Positions 1 to 12,184 of a stretch of 64,000 bases of DNA are shown piece by piece. The translations under genes and the position numbers were made by a program. Each line of letters starts with the position of its first letter. The first letter of the stretch is position 1. The DNA comes from Hyperoodon ampullatus (taxonomy: Eukaryota; Chordata; Mammalia; Artiodactyla; Ziphiidae). The DNA lies in contig CATKHW010000285.1 of assembly GCA_949752795.1 (NCBI GenBank), positions 1,054,001 through 1,118,000 of the forward strand. Reading direction: 5' to 3'. The notes beneath the pieces are model-generated. The model had not been told where the DNA came from. It was given only the letters and a program-made list of their open reading frames with translations, and made no database searches.

Positions 1-1751
1 TTGGCAATTTACATCCCGCCCATCAGCATAACAAGGCTCCCTGTTCTCCAGGGCCTGTCTTGCCTTTCTGGTTTTTACACATTTTGTGGATGTCCCTTTT
101 GACCGGTGGGAAGTGATACTTCTTTGTAGTGCAGATTTGCATTGCCCGCTTGCTTGCTTGGCCAAAAAGGGCCTATGCGTTTTCTCCTGAGTATATTCAG
201 GAGAAAACACATATGCCCTTTTTGCCCAAGTGCATCATTGTCGAAGTTGTGCCCCTCTTCCTGTGCTTTAAAGGCGATTCCAACGTACCTCTTGAAATCT
301 GTTTCCTGCTATTCTGCCTCGCGTTCAAGTCCGCCTCGTTGCCTTCCCTTAACAGATTTTTGGATGATAGTTGTCCTTTATTACTCGGCCAGTTTGTGAA
401 TTGCTGTGCCCCTGAGCTCCATTTTGCAACTCGTTTTTTGTGAGCTGACCGAAAGTCCAAAATTTTGGTTCAGGTCCTATGCTGTTTCCCGGTGGGGGGC
501 TGAGACTTTGGTTAATTCATCTTCCTGCCAGGAAGTTAGAGTGATATGTGCCCATCCAAATGCCTAATAGCTACTCTCTCATTGGTTCTCCCTCTTCCCT
601 TTCATCCTCTGCCAAATTGGCAACCTCTGCGAACCAGGAGGTTAAAGGGGCTGTCTCTCCAAGTTGGGAGTTTGATAGTAAAGCAGATGGCAAGTCAAAC
701 CGGAGCAACAGGAGAGGGACTATTCATTGAGATTTAGAACCCTTTCGTATTCACTGTGTGTCTGTTCTCTAGGTTTCCTGTACACGTTATAGCTGTAATA
801 ATATTCCTTTCAACCTGGAGAGTTGGGACCCATGGAATGTGTGCCAGACATTTGTGATTTAAAGGGTCTGCATTTTCTCACCCAATCTCACCAATCCTCT
901 CAGACCCAAGTGTCCAGCCTTATGTGCCGCCTTATGCCACATACAGCTGTCGTTGTAGATAGGGTCATTCCATGTTTCATCAGAGACCCAGAAGGAATTG
1001 TAAAGAATTTCCCAGTTTTTTTGTTTTGTTTTTGAAATTCCTTTTTATAGTGGGTTTGAGCTGATTCTCGCTGCCATGTTTATGCCAGTCTACTCACACT
1101 TGCTTCCCTTATGGAGACATATCAATACATAGGTTTTAAGATTCTTACTAGTCAGATATATTCCTCTGCGAGAACTATGGTGTTTTGAGTCCCTTTCACT
1201 GAGGAAGGTGTAGGTCTTGTCTATTCCATAGTTGGTTTTTGGAATGGTACCTGTGCTTATATCAAACTCTGGTTTTATGCATCACCCCACCTCTCCTTCC
1301 CCCTTAAGCAGGCATAAGAGTGTTTTCTATATGTGAGACACTGCTCTCTTTCCTAACTCAGTTCAAGTGTAGCCATGTTTACAGGATCTTCATAAGTGAT
1401 ATCTTATGATAAGTTTCTTTTTCTCTGTGACTTATTTCACTTAGAATCATCGTACCTGAATCCACCCATTTTGCTGCTACTGGTCTTATGACATTGATTT
1501 CATGGCTGAGGGATATTCCGTCGTACGTAAGTACCACAATTTTTTGAACCATTTTTATATTTCCTGGGATATTTAAGGTGTACCCAAGTTGAGGTCCTTG
1601 TAAGCAGTGCAGCCCTAAATATTGGGGTGGCTCTGTCTTATTTATTTTCATTTTTCCCAAGGTATATTCCCTAGACTGGAAGTGCCCTTGGCTCAGTAGC
1701 TCTGTTGTTTACTTGTTTTAAGGAACACAATGCACTCCTCCAGAGAGGCAG
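1..1751. repeat. Satellite monomer 1 (A-type, 1,751 bp)
   Basis: First monomer of the ~1,739-bp tandem satellite, phased so that each copy starts at ttggcaattt (an arbitrary phase). It is 12 bp longer than its neighbours because of a small duplication at about 924-935, where the word ccttatg occurs twice. The central palindrome is at 157-230 and carries an unusual variant (gcctatgcg on the left, cacatatgcc on the right) that is shared only with monomer 7. The true start of this copy depends on the chosen phase, and the array clearly continues to the left of the window. Confidence 0.95.
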
Positions 1752-1907
1752 TTGGCAATTTACATCCCGCCCATCAGCATAACAAGGCTCCCTGTTCTCC
1801 AGGGCCTGTCTTGCCTTTCTGGTTTTTACACATTTTGTGGATGTCCCTTTTGACCGGTGTGAAGTGATACTTCTTTGTAGTGAAGATTTGCATTGCCCGC
1901 TTGCTTG
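1013..1907 (-). pseudogene. LINE-1 3'-end-derived segment (ORF2 C-terminus, 3' UTR, A-tail remnant), A-type example
   Basis: Read on the minus strand, this part of the monomer resembles the last part of a mammalian LINE-1. The T-rich run with a TTTTTTTGTTTTGTTTTT pattern at about 1,013-1,035 sits where the L1 poly(A) tail would be. It is followed by 3' UTR-like sequence (cataagtgatatcttatgat, gacttatttcacttag) and then ORF2-like sequence (atggctgagggatattcc, gaccggtgtgaagtgatac, gatttgcattg). Minus-strand translation at 1,379-1,660 ends in AAKWVDSGTMILSEIS, like the L1 ORF2 C-terminus. Another frame over the next part (for example 22,508-22,753) reads GEQGALLCGWAGCKL, like the ORF2 'cysteine' region. 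It is broken by frameshifts and stops and cannot encode a working protein. The same segment recurs in every complete monomer at about the same offset (base ~1,010 to base ~155 of the next copy). L1 identity is by memory of the family; alignment was not run. Confidence 0.85.
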
Positions 1908-3490
1908 CTTGGCCAAAAAGGGCGTATGCGTTTTCTCCTGAATATATTCAGGAGAAAACGCATACGCCCTTTTTGGCCAAGTGCAACATTGTCGAAGTTG
2001 TGCCGCTCTTCCTGTGCTTTAAAGGCGATTCCAACGTACCTCTTGAAATCTGTTTCCTGCAATTCTGCCTCGCTTTCAAGTCCGCCTCGTTGCCTTCCCT
2101 CAACAGATTTTTGGACGATAGTTGTCCTTTATTACTCGGCCAGTTTGTGAATTGCTGTGCCCCTGAGATCCATTTTTCAACTCGTTTTCTGTGAGTTGAC
2201 CGCAAGTCCAAAATTTTTGTTCAGGACCTATACTGGTTCCCGGGTGGTGGCTGAGACTTTGGTTAATTCTTCTTCCTGCCAGGAAATAACAGTGATATGT
2301 GCCCGTCCAAATGCCTAACAGCTACTCTCTCATTGGTTCTCCTTCTTCCCTTTCATCCTCTGCCAAATTGGCAACCTGTGCGAACCAGGAGGTTAAAGGG
2401 GCTGTCTCTCCAAGTTGGGAGGTTGATAGTAAAGCAGATGGAAAGTCAAACACGAGCACCAGGAGAGGGACTATTCGTTGAGTTTTAGAAACCTTTCGTA
2501 TTCACAGTGTGTCCTTTCTCTAGGTTTCCCGTACATGTTATAGCTGTAGTAATATTCCCTTTAACCTGGAGAGTTGGGACCCACGGAGTGGGTGCCAGGC
2601 ATTTGTGCTTTAAAGGGTCTGCATTTGCTCACCCAATCTCACCAATCCTCTCAGTCCCAAGTGTCCAGTCTTATGCCATATCCAGCTGTCGTTGTAGATA
2701 GGGTCATTCCAGGTTTCATCAGAGACCCTGAAGGAATTGTAAAGAATTTCCCAGTTTTTTTGTTTTGTTTTTGAAATTCCTTTTTATAGTTGGTTTGAGC
2801 TGATTCTCGCTGCCATGTTTATGCCAGTCTAGACACACTTGATTCCCTCACGGAGACATATCAATACATAGGTTTTAAGATTCTTACTAGTCAGATATAT
2901 TCCTCTGCGGGAAAAATGGGGTTTTGAGTCCCTTTCACTGAGGAAGGTGTAGGTCTTGTCTATTCCATAGTTGGTTTTTGGAACGGAACCTGTGCTTATA
3001 TCAAACTCTGGTTTTATGCATCACCCCACCTCTCCTTCCCCCTTAAGCAGGCATAAGAATGTTTTCTAAATGTGAGACACTGTTTTCTTTCCTAACTCAG
3101 TTCAAGTGTAGCCATGTTTACAGGATCTTCATAAGTGATATCTTATGTTAAGTTTCTTTTTCTGTGTGACTTATTTCACTTAGAATCATCGTACCTGAAT
3201 CCACCCATTTTGCTGCCACAGGTCTTATGACATTGATTTCATGGCTGAGGGATATTCCATCGTACGTAACTACCACAATCTTTTGAACCATTTTTATATT
3301 TCCTGGGGTATTTAAGGTGTAGCCAAGTTGAGGTCCTTGTAAGCAGTGCAGCCCTAAATTTTGGGGTGGCTCTGTCTTATTGATTTTCAGTTTTCCCAAG
3401 GTATATTCCCTAGACTGGAACTGCCCTTGGCTCTGTAGCTCTGTTCTTTACTTGTTTTAGGGAACACAATGCACTCCTCCAGAGAGGCAG
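1752..3490. repeat. Satellite monomer 2 (A-type, 1,739 bp)
   Basis: Canonical-length monomer. Its palindrome at 1,908-1,981 is perfect over 74 bp. It shares private variants with monomer 4, for example cctttaacctggagag and ccacggagtggg near 2,560-2,590, at a spacing of 3,478 bp, i.e. two monomers. Confidence 0.95.
1908..1981. repeat. 74-bp perfect palindrome (monomer 2)
   Basis: The two 37-bp arms are exact reverse complements with no spacer; the centre is ctcctgaatatattcaggag. Arms run outward through gaaaacgcatacgccc and ctttttggccaag. It could extrude as a cruciform or fold as a single-strand hairpin. The equivalent palindrome occurs in all other monomers with zero to several mismatches. 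It lies in the L1-like part: gatttgcattgccc before it looks like L1 ORF2 antisense, and so does cttcctgtgctttaaagg after it. No terminal duplication or coding content is obvious. Confidence 0.97.
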
Positions 3491-5229
3491 TTCGGAAGTT
3501 ACATCCCGCCCATCAGCATAACAAGGCTCCCTGTTCTCCATGGCCTGTCTTGCCTTTCTGGTTTTTACACATTTTGTAGATGTCCCTTTTGACCGGTGTG
3601 AAGTGATACTTCTTTGTAGTGCAGATTTGCATTGCCCGCTTGCTTGCTTGGCCAAAAAGGGCGTATGCGTTTTCTACTGAATATATTCAGGAGAAAACGC
3701 ATACGCCCTTTTTGGCCTAGTGCATCATTGTCGAAGTTGGGCCCCTCTTCCTGTGCTTTAAAGGCGATTCCAACGTACCTCTTGAAATCTGTTTCCTGCT
3801 ATTCTGCCTCGCTTTCAAGTCCGACTCGTTGCCTTCCCTCAACAGATTTTTGAATGATAGTTGTCCTTTATTACTCGGCCAGTTTGTGAATTGATGTGCC
3901 CCTGAGCGCCATATTTCAAGTCGTTTTTGGTGAGCTGACCGCAAGTCCTAAATTTTGGTTCAGGACCTATACTGGTTCCCAGTGGGTAGCTGAGACTTTG
4001 GTTAATTCTTCTTACTGCCAGGAAATTAGAGTGATATGTGCCCGTCCAAATGCCTAACAGCTACTCTCTCATTGGTTCTCCCTCTTCCCTTTCATCCTCT
4101 GCCAAATTGGCAACCTGTGCGAACCAGGAGGTTAAAGGGGCTGTCTCTCCAAGTTGGGAGTTTGATAGTAAAGCAGATGGAAAGTCAAACCGGAGCACCA
4201 GGAGAGGGAATATTCGTTGAGTTTTAGAAACCTTTCGTATTCACAGTGTGTCCGTTCTCTAGGTTTACCGTACATGTTATAGCTGTAGTAATAATCCCTT
4301 CAACCTGGAGAGTTGGGACCCATGGAATGGGTGCCAGGGATTTGTGCTTTAAATGGTATGCATTTGCTCACCCAATCTCACCAATCCTCTCAGTCCCAAG
4401 TGTGCAGCCTTATGCCACATCCAGCTGTCGTTGTACATAGGGTCATTCCAGGTTTCATCAGAGACCCTGAAGGAATTGTAAAGAATTTCCCAGTTTTTTT
4501 GTTTTGTTTTTGAAATTCCTTTTTATAGTGGGTTTGAGCTGATTCTCGCTGCCATGTTTATGCCAGTCTAGACACACTTGATTCCCTTACGGAGACATAT
4601 CAATACATAGGTTTTAAGACTCTTACTAGTCAGATATATTTCTCTGCGGGAAATATGGGGTTTTGATTCCCTTTCACTGAGGAAGGTGTAGGTCTTGTCT
4701 ATTCCATAGTTGGTTTTAGGAACGGTACCTGTTCTTATATCAAACTCTGGTTTTATGCATCACCCCACCTCTCCTTCCCCCTTAAGCAGGCATAAGAGTG
4801 TTTTCTAAATGTGAGACACTGTTCTCTTTCCTAACTCAGTTCAAGTGTAGCCATGTTTACAGGATCTTCATAAGTGATATCTTATGATAAGTTTCTTTTT
4901 CTGTGTGACTTATTTCACTTAGAATCATCGTACCTGAATCCACCCATTTTGCTGCTACTGGTCTTATGACATTGATTTCATGGCTGAGGGATATTCCATC
5001 GTACGTAAGTACCACAATTTTTTGAACCATTTTTTTATTTCCTGGGATATTTAAGGTGTACCCAAGTTGAGGTCCTTGTAAGCAGTGCAGCCCTAAATTT
5101 TGGGGTGGCTCTGTCTTATTGATTTTCAGTTTTCCCAAGGTATATTCCCTAGACTGGAACTGCCCTTGGCTCTGTAGCTCTGTTGTTTACTTGTTTTAGG
5201 GAACACAATGCACTCCTCCAGAGAGGCAG
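3491..5229. repeat. Satellite monomer 3 (A-type, 1,739 bp)
   Basis: Palindrome at 3,647-3,720 with an arm change (ctactg for ctcctg). It shares the variant aaatggtatgcatttgc (about 4,350) with monomer 5, again two monomers away (3,478 bp). Confidence 0.95.
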
Positions 5230-6968
5230 TTCGCAAGTTACATCCCACCCATCAGCATAACAAGGCTCCCTGTTCTCCAGGGCCTGTCTTGCCTTTCTGG
5301 TTTTTACACATTTCGTGGATGTCCCTTTTGACCGTTGGGAAGTGATACTTCTTTGTAGTGCAGATTTGCATTGCCCGCTTGCTTGCTTGGCCAAAAAGGG
5401 CGTATGCGTTTTCTCCTGAATATATTCAGGAGAAAACAAATACGCCCTTTTTGGCCAAGTGCATCATTGTCGAAGTTGGGCCCCTCTTCCTGTGCTTTAG
5501 AGGCGATTCCCACGTACCTCTTGAAATCTGTTTCCTGCTATTCTGCCTCGCTTTCAAGTCCGCCTCGTTGCCTTCCCTCAACAGATTTTTGGACGATAGT
5601 TGTCATTTATTACTCGGCCAGCTTGTGAATTGTTGTGCCCCTGAGCTCCATTTTTCAACTCGTTTTTGGTGAGCTGACCGCAAGTCCAAAAGTTTGGTTC
5701 AGGACCTATACTGGTTCCCGGTGGGTGGCTGAGACTTTGGTTAATTCTTCTTCCTGCCAGGAAATTACAGTGATATGTGCCCGTCCCAATGCCTAACAGC
5801 TACTCTCTCTTTGGTTCTCCTTCTTCCCTTTCATCCTCTGCCAAATTGGCAACCTGTGCGAACCAGGAGGTTAAAGGGGCTGTCTCTCCAAGTTGGGAGG
5901 TTGATAGTAAACCAGATGGAAAGTCAAACACGAGCACCAGGAGAGGGACTATTCGTTGAGTTTTAGAAACCTTTCGTATTCACAGTGTGTCCTTTCTCTA
6001 GGTTTCCCGTACATGTTATAGCTGTAGTAATATTCCCTTTAACCTGGAGAGTTGGGACCCACGGAGTGGGTGCCAGGCATTTGTGCTTTAAAGGGTCTGC
6101 ATTTGCTCACCCAATCTCACCAATCCTCTCAGTCCCAAGTGTCCAGCCTTATGTCTCATCCAGCTGTCGTTGTACATAGGGTCATTCCAGGTTTCATCAG
6201 TGACCCTGAAGGAATTGTAAAGAATTTCCCAGTTTTTTTGTTTTGTTTTTGAAATTCCTTTTTATAGTGGGTTTGAGCTGATTCTCGCTGCCATGTTTAT
6301 GCCAGTCTAGACACACTTGATTCCCTTACAGAGACATATCAATACATAGGTTTTAAGATTCTTACTAGTCAGATATATTCCTCTGCCGGAAATATGGGGT
6401 TTTGAGTCCCTTTCACTGAGGAAGGTGTAGGTCTTGTCTATTCCATAGTTGGTTTTTGGAACGGTACCTGTGCTTATATCAAACTCTGGTTTTATGCATC
6501 ACCCCACCTCTCCTTCCCCCTTAAGCAGGCATAAGAGTGTTTTCTAAATGTGAGACACTGTTCTCTTTCCTAACTCAGTTCAAGTGTAGCCATGTTTACA
6601 GGATCTTCATAAGTGATATCTTATGATAAGTTTCTTTTTCTGTGTGACTTATTTCACTTAGAATCATCGTACCTGAATCCACCCATTTTGCTGCCACTGG
6701 TCTTATGACATTGATTTCATGGCTGAGGGATATTCCATCGTACGTAAGTACCACAATCTTTTGAACCATTTTTATATTTCCTGGGATATTTAAGGTGTAC
6801 CCAAGTTGAGGTCCTTGTAAGCAGTGCAGCCCTAAATTTTGGGGTGGCTCTGTCTTATTGATTTTCAGTTTTCCCAAGGTATATTCCCTAGACTGGAAGT
6901 GCCCTTGGCTCTGTAGCTCTGTTGTTTACTTGTTTTAGGGAACACAATGCACCCCTCCAGAGAGGCAG
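5230..6968. repeat. Satellite monomer 4 (A-type, 1,739 bp)
   Basis: Dimer partner of monomer 2. The palindrome at 5,386-5,459 has two right-arm changes (caaatacg for cgcatacg), so the outer arms no longer pair perfectly. The L1-like minus-strand part is the usual A-type. Confidence 0.95.
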
Positions 6969-8707
6969 TTCGCAAGTTACATCCCGCCCATCAGCATAAC
7001 AAGGCTCCCTGTTCTCCAGGGCCTGTCTTGCCTTTCTGGTTTTTACACATTTTGTGGATGTCCCTTTTGACCGGTGGGAAGTGATACTTCTTTGTAGTGC
7101 AGATTTGCATTGCCCGCTTGCTTGCTTGGACAAAAAGGGCGTATGCGTTTTCTCCTGAATATATTCAGGAGAAAACGCATACGCCCTTTTTGGCCAAGTG
7201 CATCATTGTCGAAGTTGTGCCCCTCTTCCTGTGCTTTAAAGGCGATTCCAACGTACCTCTTGAAATCTGTTTCCTGCTATTCTGCCTCGCTTTCAAGTCC
7301 GCCTCGTTGCCTTCCCTCAACAGATTTTTGGATGATAGTTGTCCTTTATTACTCGGCCAGTTTGTGAATTGTTGTGCCCCTGAGCGCCATTTTTCAACTC
7401 GTTTTTGGTGAGCTGACCGCAAGTCCAAAATTTTGGTTCAGGACCTATACTGGTTCCCGGTGGTTGGCTGAGACTTTGGTTAATTCTTCTTCCTGCCGGG
7501 AAATTAGAGTGATATGTGCCCGTCCAAATGCCTAACAGCTACTCTCTCATTGGTTCTCCCTCTTCCCTTTCATCCTCTGCCAAATTGGAAACCTGTGCGA
7601 ACCAGGAGGTTAAAGGGGCTGTCTCTCCAAGTTGGGAGGTTGATAGTAAAGCAGATGGAAAGTCAAACCGGAGCACCAGGAGAGGGACTATTCGTTGAGT
7701 TTTAGAAACCTTTCATATTCACAGTGTGTCCGTTCTCTAGGTTTACCGTACATGTTATAGCTGTAGTAATATTCCCTTTAACCTGGAGAGTTGGGACCCA
7801 TGGAATGTGTGCCAGGGATTTGTGCTTTAAATGGTATGCATTTGCTCACCCAATCTCACCAATCCTCTCAGTCCCAAGTGTCCAGCCTTATGCCTCATCC
7901 AGCTGTCGTTGTACATAGGGTCATTCCAGGTTTCATCAGTGAGCCTGAAAGAATTGTAAAGAATTTCCCAGTTTTTTTGTTTTGTTTTTGAAATTCCTTT
8001 TTATAGTGGGTTTGAGCTGATTCTCGCTGCCATGTTTATGCCAGTCTAGACACACTTGATTCCCTTACGGAGACATATCAATCCATAGGTTTTAAGATTC
8101 TTACTAGTCAGATATATTCCTCTCTGGGAAATATGGGGTTTTGAGTCCCTTTCACTAAGGAAGGTGTAGGTCTTGTCTATTCCATAGTTGGTTTTTGGAA
8201 CGGTACCTGTGCTTATATAAAACTCTGGTTTTATGCATCACCCCACCTCTCCTTCCCCCTTAAGCAGGCATAAGAGTGTTTTCTAAATGTGAGACACTGT
8301 TCTCTTTCCTAACTCATTTCAAGTGTAGCCATGTTTACAGGATCTTCATAAGTGATATCTTATGATAAGTTTCTTTTTCTCTGTGACTTATTTCACTTAG
8401 AATCATCGTAGCTGAATCCACCCATTTTGCTGCTACTGGTCTTATGACATTGATTTCATGGCTGAGGGATATTCCATCGTACGTAAGTACCACAATTTTT
8501 TGAACCATTTTTATATTTCCTTGGATATTTAAGGTGTACCCAAGTTGAGGTCCTTGTAAGCAGTGCAGCCCTAAATTTTGGGGTGGCTCTGTCTTATTGA
8601 TTTTCAGTTTTCCCAAGGTATATTCCCTACACTGGAAGTGGCCTTGGCTCTGTAGCTCTGTTGTTTATTTGTTTTAAGGAACACAATGCACTCCTCCAGA
8701 GAGGCAG
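6969..8707. repeat. Satellite monomer 5 (A-type, 1,739 bp)
   Basis: Dimer partner of monomer 3. Palindrome at 7,125-7,198 with a single left-arm mismatch (ttggacaa for ttggccaa). Confidence 0.95.
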
Positions 8708-10446
8708 TTGGCAATTTATATCCCGCCCATCAGCATAACAAGGCTCCCTGTTCTCCAGGGCCTGTCTTGCCTTTCTGGTTTTTACACATATTGTGGATGT
8801 CCCTTTTGACCGGTGGGAAGTGATACTTCTTTGTAGTGCAGATGTGCATTGCCCGCTTGCTTGCTTGGCCAAAAAGGCCGTATGCGTTTTCTCCTGAATA
8901 TATTCAGGAGAAAACGCATACGCCCTTTTTGGCCAAGTGCATCACTGTCGAAGTTGGGCCCCTCTTCCTGTGCTTTAAAGGCGATTCCAAAGTACCTCTT
9001 GAAATCTGTTTCTTGCTATTCTGCCTCGCTTTCAAGTCCGCCTCGTTGCCTTCCCTAAACAGATTTTTGGACGATAGTTGTCCTTTATTACTCGGCCAGT
9101 TTTTGAATTGCTGTGCCCCTGAGCTCCATTTTTCAACTCGTTTTCTGTGAGCTGACCGCAAGTCCAAAATTTTGGTTCAGGACCTATACTGGTTACAGGA
9201 GGGTGGCTGAGACTTTGGTTAATTCTTCTTCCTGCTGGGAAATTACAGTGATATGTGCCCGTCCAAATGCCTAACAGCTACTCTCTCATTGGTTTACCCT
9301 CTTCCCTTTCATCCTCTGCCAAATTGGCAAACTGTTCGAACAAGGAGGTTAAAGAGGCTGTCTCTCCAAGTTGGGCAGTTGATAGTAAAGCAGATGGAAA
9401 GCAAAACTGGAGCACCAGGAGAGGGACTATTCGTTGAATTTTAGAATCCTTTCGTATTCACAGTGGGTCCGTTTTCTAGGTTTTCCGTACATGTTATAGC
9501 TGTAGTAATATTCCCTTCAACCTGGAGAGTTGGGACCCATGGAATGGGTGCCAGGCATTTGTGCTTTAAAGGGTCTGCCTTTGCTCACCGAATCTCACCC
9601 ATCCTCTAAGTCCCAAGTGTCCAGCCTTATGCCACATCCAGCTGTCGTTGTACATAGGGTCATTCCAGGTTTCATCAGAGACCCTGAAGGAAATGGAAAG
9701 AATTTCCCATTTTTTTTGTTTTGTTTTTGCAATTCCTTTTTATAGTGGGTTTGAGCTGATTCTCGCTGCCATGTTTATGCCTGTCTAGACACACTTGATT
9801 CCCTTACGGAGACATATCAATACATAGGTTTTAAGATTCTTACTAGTCAGATATATTCCTCTGCGGGAAATATGGTGTTTTGAGTCCCTTTCACTAAGGA
9901 AGGTGTAGGTCTTGTCTATTCCATAGTTGGTTTTTGGAACAGTACCTGTGCTTATATTAAACTCTGGTTTTATGCAGCACCCCACCTATCCTTCCCCCTT
10001 AAGCAGGCATAAGAGTGTTTTCTAAATATGAGACACTGTTCTCTTTCCTAACTCTGTTCAAGTGTAGCCATGTTTACAGGATCTTCATAAGTGATATCTT
10101 ATGATAAGTTTCATTTTCTGTGTGACTTATTTCACTTAGAATCATTGTACCTGAATCCACCCATTTTGCTGCCACTGGTCTTATGACATTGATTTCATGG
10201 CTGAGGGATATTCCATCGTACGTAAGTACCACAATCTTTTGAACCATTTTTATATTTCCTGGGATATTTAAGGTGTACCCAAGTTGAGGTCCTTGTAAGC
10301 AGTGCAGCCTTAAATTTTGGGGTGGCTCTGTCTTATTGATTTTCAGTTTTCCCAAGGTATATTCCCTAGACTGGAAGTGCCCTTGGCTCTGTAGCTCTGT
10401 TGTTTAATTGTTTTAGGGAACACAATGCACTCCTCCAGAGAGGCAG
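8708..10446. repeat. Satellite monomer 6 (A-type, 1,739 bp)
   Basis: Normal length but with more private substitutions than its neighbours, for example tgttcgaacaaggagg near 9,330 and ggaaatggaaag near 9,690. The palindrome at 8,864-8,937 has a left-arm change (aaggccgtatg). Confidence 0.94.
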
Positions 10447-12184
10447 TTCGCAAGTTACATCCCACCCATCAGCATAACAAGGCTCCCTGTTCTCCAGGGC
10501 CTGTCTTGCCTTTCTGGTTTTTACACATTTTGTGGATGTCCCTTTTGACCGATGGGAAGTGATACTTCTTTGTAGTGCAGATTTGCATTGCCCGCTTGCT
10601 TGCTTGGCCAAAAAGGGCCTATGCGTTTTCTCCTGAGTATATTCAGGAGAAAACACATATGCCCTTTTTGCCCAAGTGCATCATTGTCGAAGTTGTGCCC
10701 CTCTTCCTGTGCTTTAAAGGCGATTCCAACGTACCTCTTGAAATCTGTTTCCTGCTATTCTGCCTCGCTTTCAAGTCCGCCTCGTTGCCTTCCCTCAACA
10801 GATGTTTGGACGATAGTTGTCCTTTATTACTCGGCCAGTTTGTGAATTGCTGTGCCCCTGAGCTCCATTTTTCAACTCGTTTTTGGTGAGCTGACCTAAA
10901 GTCCAAAATTTTGGTTCAGGACCTATGATGGTTCCCGGTGGTGGGCTGAGACTTTGGTTAATTCTTTTTCCTGCCGGGAAGTTAGAGTGATATGTGCCCG
11001 TCCAAATGCCTAACAGCTACTCTCTCATTGGTTCTCCCTCTTCCCTTTCATCCTCTGCCAAATTGGAAACCTGTGTGAACCAGGAGGTTAAAGGGGCTGT
11101 CTCTCCAAGTTGGGAGATTGATAGTAAAGCAGATGGAAAGTCAAAGCGGAGCACCAGGAGAGGGACTATTCGTTGAGTTTTAGAAACCTTTCATATTCAC
11201 AGTGTGTCCGTTCTCTAGGTTTCCCGTACATGTTATATCTGTAGTAATATTCCCTTCAACTTGGAGAGTTGGGACCCATGGAATGGGTGCCATGCATTAT
11301 TGCTTTAAAGGGTCTGCATTTGCTCACCCAATCTCACCAATCCTCTCAGTCCCAAGTGTCCAGCCTTATGCCACATCCAGCTGTCGTTGTAGATAGGGTC
11401 AGTCCTGCTTTCATCAGAGACCCTGAAGGAATTGTAAAGAATTTCCCAGTTTTTTTGTTTTGTTTTTGAAATTCCTTTTTATAGTGGGTTTGAGCTGATT
11501 CTCGCTGCCATGTATATGCCAGTCTAGACACACTTGATTCCCTTACGGAGACATATCAATACATAGGTTTTAAGATTCTTACTAGTCAGATATATTCCTC
11601 TGCGGGAAATATGGGGTTTTGAGTCCCTTTCACTGAGGAAGGTGTAGGTCTTGTCTATTCCATAGTTGTTTTTTGGAACGGTACCTGTGCTTATATCAAA
11701 CTCTGGTTTTATGCATCACCCCACCTCTCCTTCCCCCTTAAGCAGGCATAAGAGTGTTTTCTAAATGTGAGACACTGTTCTCTTTCCTAACTCAGTTCAA
11801 GTGTAGCCATGTTTACAGGATCTTCATAAGTGATATCTTATGATAAGTTTCTTTTTCTGTGTGACTTATTTCACTTAGAATCATCGTACCTGAATCCACC
11901 CATTTTGCTGCTACTGGTCTTATGACATTGATTTCATGGCTGAGGGATATTCCATCGTACGTAAGTACCACATTTTTTAAACCATTTTTATATTTCCTGG
12001 GATATTTAAGGTGTACCCAAGTTGAGGACCTTGTAAGCAGTGCAGCCCTAAATTTTGGGGTGGCTGTGTCTTATTGATTTTCAGTTTTCCCAAGGTATAT
12101 TCCCTAGACTGGAAGTGCCCTTGGCTCTGTAGCTTTGTTCTTTACTTGTTTTAGGGAACACAATGTACTCCTCCAGGGAGGCAG
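10447..12184. repeat. Satellite monomer 7 (A-type, 1,738 bp)
   Basis: The first ~450 bp resemble monomer 1, including the altered palindrome at 10,603-10,676. From about 10,900 onward it matches monomers 8 and 9 almost exactly (gtgtgaaccagg, tcctgctttcatc, catgtatatgcc). The copy is therefore a patchwork of two local variants. Confidence 0.95.

Noticed and set aside
157..230. Palindrome as a MITE with terminal inverted repeats
   Set aside because: There is no internal spacer and no flanking target duplication that I can see; the sequence is a plain inverted repeat, although an ancient element cannot be excluded.
129..443. Recurrent open frames of 60-145 codons in each monomer, e.g. 104 codons starting MQICIARLLAWPKRAYAF
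   Set aside because: They recur at the monomer period, drift by frameshift and stop between copies, cross the palindrome, and overlap antisense L1 sequence. There is no sign of selection or gene structure.
1013..1035. Transcription terminator from the T-rich run present in each monomer
   Set aside because: It is better explained as the A-tail remnant of the antisense L1; no transcription unit is visible upstream.
2471..2487. CENP-B box-like word (ttcgttga in attcgttgagttttaga, once per A-type monomer)
   Set aside because: Only the TTCG core agrees; the essential A and CGGG positions of the box are absent. The reverse strand words cccgtacatg and cccgtccaaa also fail.
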